64,000 bases of DNA. Origin: Gautieria morchelliformis (lineage: Eukaryota; Basidiomycota; Agaricomycetes; Gomphales; Gomphaceae). The stretch covers positions 62,001 to 126,000 of the forward strand of contig WHVA01000137.1 in the NCBI GenBank assembly GCA_015179125.1, given 5' to 3'. The notes beneath the pieces are model-generated. The model searched no databases. It was not told the DNA's origin and saw only the letters and a program-made list of their open reading frames with translations. Below are positions 48,001-58,520 of the stretch, piece after piece. The number at the start of each line of letters is the position of its first letter. Position 1 is the stretch's first letter. The position numbers were made by a program, and so were the translations under genes.

Positions 48001-48371
48001 GAGATAATGGATGGCGTCTGAGGTGGTCCGCCCCAGCCGGCACCCGAAATGATTGTTCGGCAGTAGCACATACCTCTCAGCCATTTTGAATATGTCTTCT
48101 GCTATGCAAGCTGACAACACCTTGCCGATCGTGTCTAGTAGCGCTATTGGTCTATACAACCCCGGCACGCCATAGTCTTTTTTCCCTGGTTTCCTTAGCA
48201 CTTTTGTAACGGAGTCCCTCCACTCCATAGGGTATACTTCCAGTTCAAACGTGGCGCGATAAAGTGGACCTATATATGGGAGCAAGACATTGATGCTTTG
48301 CTTGATCACAGCATTGGGGATACCGTTAGCGCCCGGCGCCTTGAAAGAGTTCAGCTTTTCTACCGCCCCCG
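45055..48371 (-). mobile_element. LINE (non-LTR retrotransposon), 5' truncated
   Basis: Minus-strand insertion with a 22-base poly(A) tail (T run 45055-45076) and target duplications CCATGCAA at 45047-45054 and 48372-48379. About 2.75 kb remain after removing the nested LTR at 47384-47945. The 5' end lies within the RT palm ([14 protein letters not shown]), so the endonuclease and ORF1 are missing. RT continues on both sides of the LTR ([33 protein letters not shown] as the catalytic YxDD box). One in-frame stop, near 46870, separates RT from the frame that ends at 45283. That frame carries an RNase H domain (FCDGSCIDGGVGAAAVLY, GLDSQAAI, LGHKGVKGNERADEEAKKA) and a zinc motif (CAACKRADETVHHFLYRC). 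RNase H plus this C-terminus suggests a Tad/I-type clade. The insertion split the DNA between HNH copies 5 and 6. Confidence 0.93.
47384..47945 (+). mobile_element. solo LTR, family I, nested in the LINE
   Basis: 562 bp, TGTAAGAACCCGG...ATCGTAACA, flanked by GGAAC (47379-47383 and 47946-47950). TATA at CGTATATAAACCC (about 47670). A second copy in the opposite orientation is at 59920-60468. CCTCG occurs about ten times on the plus strand. Confidence 0.92.
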
Positions 48372-49671
48372 CCATGCAATAACTTTCACAAGCCGGTTTG
48401 CACTGAGATACGGTAAATTCACCTGACACATGGTAGACGATCACGACGTGGGACCTGTAATCCAACATGCGCTCAAACAACTCCCCTGCAGCAGTCATGA
48501 GTGCGTTTTGATGAAGTACCATCAGGTGCCTAGCGAGACTACAGATGCGGTCGCTTCGCAATAATCGAACGCCACTGGCGATTTTGTGGGAGGTGGCGCC
48601 AAAACTGGCTAATGACGCCAGTTGTGAGGATCATGTTAGAGCACGCACACACAATATACGTGGTGAAAGAGAACGGGTGAAATTTCAGGGAACCAGGCAC
48701 TATGTAAGGAAGGGAAACATGAGATTCTGAAACATACTCAACAGAGACGTTTTATACCTGGGGAGCTCCCGATTGGACTCACTGGAAAAATCTGTGGTTC
48801 CAAGCCAACACTTCCTGGCACATCAGTGGTCCTCGAATCCGAGTCCTACGCTAAAATCGGATGAGAAAACGGGATAGGGTGGGAAATGTGAAACGGATAT
48901 CATGCCTCAGACCGATCCATGAATGACGGTGACTGCAGATGCCTTGCGAAAATCTTGCCCTCTACGAAAACTGGAAGCTGAAAAACAACTGACCTAGATT
49001 TCAAGGCATTGGAGTGCAGATGTGAGCTGGTAAGTGGCTCGTGCGCACAGACGATTGGAGCCATCCAAATTTCCCAAGAGTGTAACAAAGAGTGTTGTTA
49101 TGTGTTATCACAGCTGGCCACGCATCTGATTTGACATGCATAGCTATATTCCCTCAGGATTGAAAGACGTATGTCACAAGCAGTCAAGTATGAGCTGGAT
49201 CGAACTGGACTACATGGCACTGACAAAGTGGTGTGCGTTCCATCAGCAAAGTGGCAGCCGAGAACGGCTTGAAGCTGATTCTCGGCCGTGTAGTTGAGTG
49301 GCCATAGCCCCGGGTTGCATTGGCGCCCAGGGCCAATCAGTGGGGAAATGAGTAATGATATTACATCTTGAAAGGGAAAGACCTGTTGGCGCCGCTTCCA
49401 AGTAGCTGGGGCAGCCGATGGGATGGCGGCATCCGAAGCTGAGCCAGCTCCTTGTCCGCGCTTCAGATTCACACGGAGCTCATGAGCTAATAATGTTCAA
49501 ACTCCTGGTTTGATGCATGCTCATTACCAGTTACATACGATCATCAAGCACAATTGTTTACCAACAGAAACTTGGTAAGCTATGTATCTACTTCACTATA
49601 TGAAAAAGGTTTGCTTATTCAGGCCCTGTGGATTGCGCTACAGGTAAATAAGTGGGCCTTGGCAACTCCTG
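48372..49671. other. HNH-unit spacer between copies 5 and 6
   Basis: No recognised gene. Segments 48372-48590 and 48730-49130 are repeated after copy 6 at about 51585-51770 and 51960-52397 (for example TGAAGTACCATCAGGTG, GATTGGACTCACTGG, TGTGTTATCACAGCTGG). The segment 49215-49671 is the upstream block of copy 6. Confidence 0.65.
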
Positions 49672-50958
49672 ATGTCGGATGATAGCACACTTGACTGTGA
49701 TGCCCACGACTGTGTGATTGACGAGGGCCGGTATTGCACACACATTCTTTCCGCACGGTCCCTGAGGAAATTTGTCGCCAGGCTCAACTCTGTGTAGGAC
49801 TCAATCAGAGGCTGACCCGTGCGACCATCTCAGGCCTGCATCGCTGGATGCGCATCATGGCGCCATCCATGCCGGACGTGGAGCTTCGACCAGCTGCCGT
49901 GAGGAAGTTTGACGTTTTGAGATACACTGTCGTCCCTAGGGCTGACACGCTCACTGCATTGGACACCTCTCCCCTCCCTTCCGGTGACTACGGCTTGTTC
50001 CATCAGTTAGTTAGCATCCATTATAACTGTTATTTCTTATAACCCTTTGCAGGGGTGGGGGATTACGAGCGTGATTTTTTCGGGTATGCTGAATCAGTGG
50101 CGCTGGACCGCGAAGCCTCCTTTGAGCGATACCTACAGCTTTCCAAGAAGCATCCAGACTCCGTCACTAGACTTGATTTAGTATGTGCACACTGCTTATG
50201 CACTATCACCTCGTATTCCTAAAAGCTGCCTAGTATACGTTCCCACCGTCAGTGGAGCAATCCGTTCGTCTGCGTGACAATGTGTGCCTTATCACGGGTG
50301 CGCCCCCAGATGCGGAACTAGATCCATCTTGGATATTTCCTCCTACCTGGGCACACTTGGTTGCTCTTGTCTATTTCAGCTCTATTACACATTTTGACTA
50401 TCAACGCAGTTGGACCCATGGCCTGGCCCTGAAGCATGTGACTATGAGCCTTTCCTTACCGCATCTAACGCTTGCATGATGCGCAGCGATCTGTTGAGTC
50501 TCTTCCACGCCAACGCCTTTGGCATAGACGTCGATGTGTGCCAGAGTCCTTGCTTCGCTTGATCCCCTGCACGCTCATTCATGAATTTGACACGTCTACC
50601 TTAGGATGATTTTCGTGTCGTTGTGTTCCGCGATACAGGCTCCGTAACGTTACCCTCACACGTACCCAAGTCACAAAATTCTGCCAGTGCTGGACCAGGC
50701 GAACGATTCTTGCGGGAGCATTTTCGATGGTGTCTCCTGGTTAATACTTTGGAGGGAGACATCACCGAGGACTATGACTCAAACAGAGTTGTCCGGGTAA
50801 TGGAGGGGCTTGGGATGTGTTGTGGTGACATTCCATTGGCACCTATCGACGATGAGAGATGGGATTCGTTGATAGGGAAGGAGCTCTGGGAGGTACTCAT
50901 CTTGGATGCGTTCCGCGATGCTGTCAATGCAATTGAAGATGACTCTACGCGTTGTTGA
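49672..50958 (+). pseudogene. HNH_2-like family gene, copy 6
   Basis: Start ATG 49672 (MSDDSTLDCDAHDCVIDEGR). Relative to copy 4 about 75 bp are missing across the end of exon 1 and the start of intron 1, so the DRDTFxFW block is gone and the exon runs into LRKFVARL. The rest is well kept: LHRWMRIMAPSMPDVELRP, GDYERDFFGYAES, VRLRDNVCLITGAPPDAELD, PSWIFPPTWAHL, MMRSDLLSLFHANAFGID, VVVFRDTGSV, FLREHFRWCLLVNTLEGD, stop 50956-50958. Very close to copy 4 from exon 2 onwards. Both HNH histidines are absent. A downstream start or exon skipping could still allow a product, so the pseudogene label is provisional. Confidence 0.65.
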
Positions 50959-52397
50959 AACACATTTCTGTAACTTTGAACCCGCAGTGGGCAATGTGAT
51001 GTATTTCATGGGAGAATATTAACAGATAAGACACAGCAGAAGATTTGGGTGGATGAGTATCGATCACGCATGTGTCGTACACTGCATGCACGCCTATGGC
51101 ATGTTCATATACATTCAGCTTCATCGTCACAGCGATTAGACTCGTTCTCCCTAGTGTGGGTGAGGTGCATGGGGAGTAGATGAGAAGATCGACGAGGCCA
51201 AACGGCAAAATCTTTCAATTGTTAAATCATTGTATTCTCAGTCCCATACAGTACCGTACCGTGTTTCTCTTGCAAATTTATGCACATTCTTTCGGATTCA
51301 GAAATCACCTTGCGCAAGACAATGAGGGAGACGGTCTCGAGTTCCATCCTATGTGATTCCAATATGGAATGTGGAAACTCCCTTGTCGATCATGAGTTGG
51401 ACATTAATGCTTTCCTCAGCCTAGTGGCATATTTAGTGATTAGCAAATGCATGAGTTTGCGAAGCATGCGGCGAACCCTGATTCGTCCATCGGCTACCTG
51501 CCTAGCTCCCCAACTTTTGACCATTGCCATTATAACATTCTCGGTCGCCATAAGGGACTTGAAGTTCTTCCAAGATCCGCCGTGCGATAACTTTCACCAG
51601 CTGGTTTGCACTGAGATATGGTAAATTCACCTGACACATGGTAGACGATCACGACGTGAGACATATCCTCCAACATGCACTCAAACCACTGCCCTGCAGC
51701 AGTCATGAGTGTGTTTTGATGAAGTACCATCAGGTGTCTAGCGAGACTGCAGACGTGTTCGCTTCGCATAGTGTTTCGAATCCAGATCAAAACTATTTCA
51801 AATGGAAGATAATGAACTTGATATGTGCCAACAATCGAATGCCACTGGCAATTTTGTGGGCGGTGGCGCCAAAACCGGCTAATGGCTCCAGTTGTGAGGT
51901 GTTAGAGCCCGCACACTGGTGAGAGAGAACGGGTGAAAATTTCAGGCAACCAGGCACTGTGTAAGGAAGGGAAACACGAGATTCTGAAACATACTCAATG
52001 GCTACATTTCATCTGGGGAGCTCCTGATTGGACTCACTGGAAAAATCTGTGGGTCAAAGCCATCACCATCCTGGCACATTAGTGGTTATCAGCCTCGAAT
52101 CTGAGTCTATTCCAAAATCGGATGAGAAAACGGGATAGGGTGGGAAAAGATGTGAAACGGATAACATGCCTCGGATGGATCCATGAATGATGGTAACTGC
52201 AGATGCCTTGTGAAAATCTTGCCCTCTCTGCAAACTGGAAGCTAAAGGACAACTGACCTATATTTTGAGGCGTTGGGGTGCAGATGTGAGCCGGTAAGAG
52301 GCTCGTGTGCGCTGCTGCGCAGGCGATTAGTGGAGCCATTCAAATTCCCAAGAGTGCAACGAAGATTGTTATTATGTGTTATCACAGCTGGCCACTC
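50959..52397. other. HNH-unit downstream blocks after copy 6
   Basis: No supported gene. It preserves, without the LINE, the layout seen around copy 5 and so shows the LINE's empty site: GATCCGCCGTGCGATAACTTTC at 51574-51595 corresponds to CCATGCAATAACTTTC. The end at 52397 is the insertion point of Gypsy E. Confidence 0.65.
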
Positions 52398-53625
52398 TGT
52401 CAAGATTGGTTTTTAGGCGTTAATATCGTGTATTAGTGAACACAGCGAATGCCCGAATAACTTGTGCGAATAAGTATGCCATTCAGCAAATAGGTGAACC
52501 AAAGAGGGTTGCCCGAACAGGGCTCACCCTATCTACAGTCGTAGCGAAATGGCCCGTGGCACTTGACGATGCAATGTGCAAGGTGTCACGGAAGGGCTGT
52601 CTAAGTAGCGACAATCCCTTCGCCAACAGCACAGAAAATGATTCGAAGGCTAAGGTAACGAAGATGAAGTATGAGAACTCACCAGTGGCGCCTAAGTCCT
52701 CTGCTAGTCGAAGATGGAAATCTCCAAGGGAAGGCTTAAGACGATGACCACAGCGAGGTCAAATTTGCACAAGATGAACGATGTATGATAATTGAACTGG
52801 GGAATATACATGCAAATGTAAACTACTTATATCGAATGCTCGTAAGGTATCAGCGAATAGGAAAGAGGCCGTCACGAGTCAGGGTTGGATAGGGGTGCGC
52901 AGTCATGATACAACATAGATGGAATAAACATACAATAGAATGAGAGAAGAGGGAGAACATGAAACGACGGAGAGTGAAGGTGGCGAAGACACCTGTGTAC
53001 GAAATCATGTCTTGGGGCCCGCATATACACTGCCCTGCACGGGTTCTTCATCTACTGGGTTGATCCCACACGACCTACGGGTAGGACGTCCCGCGAACGC
53101 ACCCTGCTCATATGAACACCAAAAGGGGGTTGGATCGAGAAGCTGATGGAGTTACTGACAAGCCATCATGCAGGATAGGGATGTCGATCGTGATTTGATG
53201 GTGTGCCTGTTGGCGAATGATGCGAGCAGCGAATGGTCGTTCGGCGAAATGCGAGGAAGGACGAACAGAGGTGACATAGAGGAGGAGAGGTCGAGGTGGA
53301 GGGCGAAGCCGAGCGAACACTGGGGAGGAGTAGCGAAAGGGGAAATGGGGATACAAGGTGCAGGAAATACACAGGTCATGACAATCCAATTACCAGAACA
53401 CCATCAGAAGAGGGTTGAGCAGAGGAGGTGGTAGACCCAGCGACGACTGCCAAGTCAGTCCAAAGACGTCGATCGTGTGTTTGGCGGCGTGGCTATGGTA
53501 AGTGGCGCGAACAGCGAGAATCGGTTGCCGAACACGACAATGGCGATCAGAACGAACACGGAAATGGGGTGAGAAATGGCAGGACAGAGCACCTGAGTAT
53601 GAGAAATAAATGCGTCATGACAGCA
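52398..53625 (-). repeat. 3' LTR of Gypsy E
   Basis: About 1.23 kb with TG...CA ends on the minus strand. GCGAA occurs roughly a dozen times on the plus strand. No second LTR copy lies in the window. Confidence 0.7.
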
Positions 53626-53802
53626 CCCCCCTCCTAGCTCCAGAGTCCAACAACGTAGTGCTCTAGGACGGGGGACGAGCTTGAGGACGTTATAGTGCCC
53701 CCGATATGATCTCTCACCACCTGGTCCGTGCACGGCTCAGCCCTGGGCTTTAAAAGGCGTTGCGATGTGAGGTGACGGGTCCATTCCACCACTCGATTCC
53801 TC

Positions 53803-55204
53803 ATGGCCGATAACGAGTCACCTCCTTTTTCTGTGCTTATCGAGCGAACGCAGGTTAAGCTGAAGGTTCGCCCCGACTTTCGGGGGGACTTGTGCGAAGA
53901 GGTGGAGGAATGGGTTGCCGAGGCTGAAGAACTTCAGGTAAGAGAGCTCTCCGATCAAGTGTTTCGCTGAACACCCGATCATAGGCTGAGCTGCGGACCA
54001 CATTGCGTGTCAAAGCGATCGCGGATCCCAACTTCGAACGTCCGTCGGAGGTGGATGACCTGGTGAAGGAGGTGAAGGAAACGAAGGAGTGGCTCGGGGG
54101 TGCGGGTTTCCTGCTTAGCCCAGAGTTTCTTGATGCCGAGATGAACACAGTGCAAGGGCCGACAGTGTTGCGGGGCCCGTCGAAGGAAGCCGAGGTAGTG
54201 GGAGATGCTGCGAAGGAGCTTGAAAGTACGTGACACGTATCCGTTTGCTAGCCAGGCTAATTCGGAGCTCTGTCAAAGATCCTGCTCCTGTTGTTGAGCC
54301 CATCGCTGCACCACCAGAATCACTCCGACCCTCCACTATGGGTCCGTCTGTGGGCACGAAACGTCGACCGATGTTTCTTTCGTCCAAGGACGAAGGCGAC
54401 GACGCTCTGACACCGAAGAAGCCTCGCAAGGAACGCGCTCGGAGCCCTACGCCCGAGATCGTCGCAGTGGAGCCAACTCCTGCCCAACGTCGCAAGGGTC
54501 AGGCGAATGCGCTGGTTGCCGAATCGGACAAGGTCCCACAATCGGTGGCGAAGCATGGCTACCCCGAGCATGCATATCTGCTCGGGTGGCTGATTTATAA
54601 AGGGGTAAGCAGCATGGTTTTTGTTGAAGTACTTTGCCCACTGACTGTGTGCTTCCCCGTAGCACGACGTATTGAAGAGGCCTGCGAAGTGTGGGCGATG
54701 TCTTCGCTATGGTCACACCTGCAGCGGCAAGGCAGGAAAGATGTGTGGACGCTGCATTCGCGATCGCCAGGGTTGTGTCGCGGCAGAAGGCAAGTTCCCA
54801 TCTCCGTTATTTCTCCTACACCATTCGAGCTCATGTGGAGTCCTTGTACCTCCTCTAGAGTACATGGCGAAGGATGAGAAGGATAGTCGAGAGCCAGAGG
54901 TGAGGGAGCGAGGATCGAAGGGAAAGAGTAAGGGGAAGGTGAAGGATAAGGGTTCATCCTCAATTTCATCGAAGGGTGTCCTTGGTAAATTTGTTATGCC
55001 CTTCCTCTGAGCATCTCCGGCTGATTCTCAGATACCTCCGAAGGCACCCGAACGTCTACGCTGGCCAGCGAGGAGAGGATGGAGGAGCTGGTGGAGAGGT
55101 CAGAGGATCTGATGAGGAGTGTGTCCAGAAAGTTGAACGATTTAAGCGGAGAGGTGTTAGAACTCGAGGGGGTCCAGGCGATGATCAGGAAATTAGCAAA
55201 ATAG
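53803..55204 (+). CDS. antisense accessory gene of Gypsy E: Zn2Cys6-like, coiled-coil protein
   Basis: Read opposite to Gag and located beside the 3' LTR. A TATA-like TTTAAAAGG stands about 50 nt before ATG 53803 (MADNESPPFSVLIERTQ). The sequence reads as about six short exons separated by GT-AG introns of roughly 50-70 nt. Blocks in order: RPDFRGDLCEEVEEWVAEAE; PSEVDDLVKEVKETKEWLGG; a Ser/Pro/basic region (KKPRKERARSPTPEI); then the cysteine cluster KCGRCLRYGHTC and MCGRCIRDRQGC, spacing CX2CX6CX7CX2CX6C. A charged linker (KGKSKGKVKDKGSSS) and a C-terminal coiled coil (SEERMEELVERSEDLMRSVS) end at 55202-55204. Zn2Cys6 clusters bind DNA in fungal regulators; the role here is unknown. Same position, orientation and architecture as the gene at 42317-43569, with little evident sequence identity. 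Confidence 0.6.
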
Positions 55205-55243
55205 AGTAGAGTTTGTTGCGGTATTTTTGTGTGAACATAGAAA

Positions 55244-55261
55244 CGTTTTTTTTTTTTTTTT
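55244..55261 (+). repeat. poly-T run
   Basis: About 17-18 T residues shortly after the stop of the antisense gene in Gypsy E. It is followed by the palindrome GGCCTAAGCCTTAGGCC and the hairpin CCCCTTCGGGG (about 55280-55310). It could relate to transcript ending, but no target duplication marks it as a retroposed tail. Confidence 0.4.
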
Positions 55262-55504
55262 TCGCTTTTGAAACTCTAGGTGGTGGCCTAAGCCTTAGGC
55301 CCCTTCGGGGCTTCGTGTGAACGTAGGCGAAGTTGTGCGAAGGGGGCCGAAGTAATCGCCGGGATTCTCAAATGTCAGAGTTGTGAGAATTTGTCCACTG
55401 CCCAAGCACCATCCCCCCCTTTATGGTACACGTCGCCCCGACGGGAAAAATGCGTGGGGATGGTTCGGGACGCTCTTGGAAGGCAGAACGGTTCGCTATC
55501 CATG

Positions 55505-55815
55505 TTGCACGTCTGGTGGAAGGGCCAAGGTGTAATAGAGTGGTCCAATCGCCGTGTTCAGGGCGTAACCCAAGAATAGTGGGGACGAGTATAAAGCGGC
55601 GATATGGAGGACTCGGTAGAGTGATGCTTGATAGGCTTTCTGCTGAGGTAGCGAATAGTTTGCCATCCATGTCGAACGTCTGTGCGAAAACAGGAAGATT
55701 CGGGATAGGAAAGGGCGAAGAAAGAAACGACACCTGGTGGAAGGGCCAAGGTGTAATAGAGTGGTCCAATCGCCGTGTTCGGGGCGTGACCCAAGGATAG
55801 CGGGGACGAGTTTTC
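55505..55815. repeat. direct repeat pair in Gypsy E
   Basis: About 80 bp (GGTGGAAGGGCCAAGGTG...GGGGACGAG) occurs at 55514-55590 and again at 55737-55811 with few differences. Both follow a CATCC/CGTCTG-like lead. Non-coding; origin unknown. Confidence 0.75.
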
Positions 55816-57225
55816 GGAATGTGTGTTGAAGGTAACTAAAGAGTGTTATGTGGTGAAAATATCTATCGAAGTGGAGTTTGCTGAATGAGACAAAGATCTA
55901 CGTGTTCGGCGAACGAGACAAGTAGTGGCTAGTGTGCTAACAAGGAGAAGGAGATATCGTTCGAGAATTGGGGCGGTGAATTTTGAGAACTAGGGTGAGA
56001 GGGAAATGCATCAGAGACTGAGAAGGTGTACATGGATAGGGAGAGATGAAGGGGACAGGATATTTGAAGCGAACAGATACAGGGATTCGTACAGAGTGGG
56101 TAAGGTCATTGTTCGAAGGAGTAAAACGATCCATTCTTAACACCACAGAGGGATCGCGAACTTAGTCTTCCGCGGGAAAGCTTTCGCTATCTTCGGGAAC
56201 CTCTTTGAGAATCGCAACCTGAGGGTCGCCTTCGAGAGTGAAGATAGCTCTGCCAGTGGTTGAGGCAGACTCTTGAAAGCAGCACCCCTTCGCATGATGT
56301 GTGGGGGGTTCGCCGCAATAAGGGCAAAGGCCTTTGGTTTTTCGTTGCTCTTTCTCGGCTTCAGTCAGACGTCCGGTAGCATCGAGGATGCTGGAAAGAT
56401 CTTTCTGTTCGTCAGGCTTGGCTGTGGCAGAGGGTCTGGGTCGAGCGTTAGCACGTGGCGTAGAAGAAGGTTCAGAAGAGGAAGGGGGACGAATAGAGGT
56501 TGTAATCTGCTTTTCGCCTTGGCGCTCCCAGTAGCGATTGTCAATGCGAAGAGCCTGACGTTTGAGATCGTCGAGGCTTTCTGGACGTTCGTAGGAGAGC
56601 ATGTGGTCTTTGATGTGCTCGGCGAGGCTGTTGTAGAAAGTGTCGTAAAGGGCGGCATCGTTCCACTCAACGTAAGAGGACAACTCAGCGAATGTGGTCA
56701 TGTGGCGATTGACACGATGGGTGTCAAGCATCTTGAGCCTGCGAATGGCTCGCTCAGATACCTGGATGATGTCGGCCTGATCGAAAAGTCGATTAAGTTC
56801 GTCGACAAAGATAAGCCAGTTGCTCCAAATGGGAGGTTCTGGGAACTGAACGAGAAAAGGTTGCCACCAAATCAAGGCAATGTCCTGAGGTAGGATGCTG
56901 CGTAGGAGACTCGCTGTCGCTCCTGCTGGAACTTTCGGGGCTTGTTGTCGAAGACCATAATACAACTAGCGATGAATGTTCGGAGAAGGCGGGGTTCTTT
57001 CCCTGTGAATTTGTCAGGTTTCGCAGCGTCGGAGTCACCATCAGGGGCGGCCTGAGGGTAGGCGAAAGGAAAGGGATACTAGGGATTCCACAGGAACCCT
57101 GGTTGCGGCCAAGGCCCTCCACCAAAGGGCGGAGGTGGGCCAGGAGGTCCGGGGGGCCCAATTGGAGGTACTCCAAAATAGGGAAATGGTGGCCCGAGAG
57201 GCGGTGCAGGAGGCGGTGCAGGCCC

Positions 57226-57490
57226 ACCAGGTGGGGCAGGAATCTGTGCCGGAGGTTGCTGCAGGGGAGGTCGTCCCGCGAAGGGGTGAGGCTGTCCCAC
57301 GAATGGAAAAGGCGCAGGTCCACCAGGTGGGGCAGGAATCTGGGCTGGGGGCTGTTGCGGGGGAGGTTGTCCCGCAAGGGGGAGAGGTTGTCCCGCGAAT
57401 GGAAGAGGCAGGTGGGGCAGGAATCTGGGCTGGAGGTTGGTACAGGGGAGGTTGTCCCACAAACGGGTGAGGTTGTCCTGCGAATAGAGG
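57226..57490. repeat. tandem repeat of about 85-95 bp, three units, in Gag of Gypsy E
   Basis: Three units start with CAGGTGGGGCAGGAATCTG (near 57229, 57323 and 57411) and each ends with GTTGTCCxGCGAATxGA-type sequence. On the minus strand they encode a Pro/Gln-rich repeat (QPPAQIPAPP). Confidence 0.75.
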
Positions 57491-57668
57491 CGGGGCACTG
57501 CCGAAAGGCAAAGCACTCAGATCATAATAGGGCACGCCAGTAACGGGATAGCCAAGATGTTGCTCGGGCGCAGGGTCAGCGTGATGTCCCTGGTCTGCCA
57601 AAGGTGCCTCGCGAGGGGGAGTAGGTTGAGAGCTGACTCGAGTATGGTCGCTATGTACCGAATGGTTA

Positions 57669-58520
57669 AGCCTGCGAAGAGCCTGCGGCCGAAGAGCCTG
57701 CGAAGAGCCTGCGAAGAGCCTGCGGACCGAAGAGCCTGCGAAGAGCCTGCGAAGAGCCTGCGAAGAGCCTGCGAAGAGCCTGCGAAGAGCCTGCGAAGAG
57801 CCTGCGAAGAGCCTGCGAAGAGCCTGCGAAGAGCCTGCGAAGAGCCTGCGAAGAGCCTGCGAAGAGCCTGCGAAGAGCCTGCGAAGAGCCTGCGAAGAGC
57901 CTGCGAAGAGCGGAAGAGCCTGCGAAGAGCCTGCGAAGAGCCTGCGAAGAGCCTGCGAAGAGCCTGCGAAGAGCCTGCGAAGAGCCTGCGAAGAGCCTGC
58001 GAAGAGCCTGCGAAGAGCCTGCGAAGAGCCTGCGAAGAGCCTGCGAAGAGCCTGCGAAGAGCCTGCGAAGAGCCTGCGAAGAGCCTGCGAAGAGCCTGCG
58101 AAGAGCCTGCGAAGAGCCTGCGAAGAGCCTGCGGAAGAGCCTGCGAAGAGCCTGCGAAGAGCCTGCGAAGAGGCCTGCGAAGAGCCTGCGAAGAGCCTGC
58201 GAAGAGCCTGCGAAGAGCCTGCGAAGAGCCTGCGAAGAGCCTGCGAAGAGCCTGCGAAGAGCCCTGCGAAGAGCCTGCGAAGAGGCGGGCCTGCGAAGAG
58301 CCTGCGAAGAGCCTGCGAAGAGCCTGCGAAGAGCCTGGCCGAAGAGCCTGCGAAGAGGGGGCCTGCGAAGAGCCTGCGAAGAGCCTGCGAAGAGGGGAGC
58401 CTGCGAAGAGGCCTGCGAAGAGCCTGCGAAGAGCCTGCGAAGAGTGCGGAGGGAGGCCTGCGAAGAGCCTGCGAAGAGCCTGCGAAGAGCCTGCGAAGAG
58501 CCTGCGAAGAGCCTGCGAGA
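57669..58520. repeat. 11-bp minisatellite, about 75 copies, in Gag of Gypsy E
   Basis: Near-perfect tandem array of GCGAAGAGCCT. Because 11 is not a multiple of 3, three units (33 bp) make an 11-residue period. The array stays open in several frames on both strands: ALRRLFAGSSQ on minus, KSLRRACEEPA on plus. Small insertions (for example CGGACC, GGGG) interrupt it. It sits inside the Gag region, so it expanded after or during the element's life. The long reading frames over it are consequences of the repeat and should not be taken as genes. Confidence 0.95.

Noticed and set aside
49098-49472. Minus-strand frame of 124 codons between HNH units
   Set aside because: No domain, not kept open in the sister unit, and overlaps repeated non-coding blocks.
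57669-58520. Regular short repeats suggesting a CRISPR-like array
   Set aside because: Units are 11 bp with no spacers, and the organism is a eukaryote; it is a plain minisatellite.
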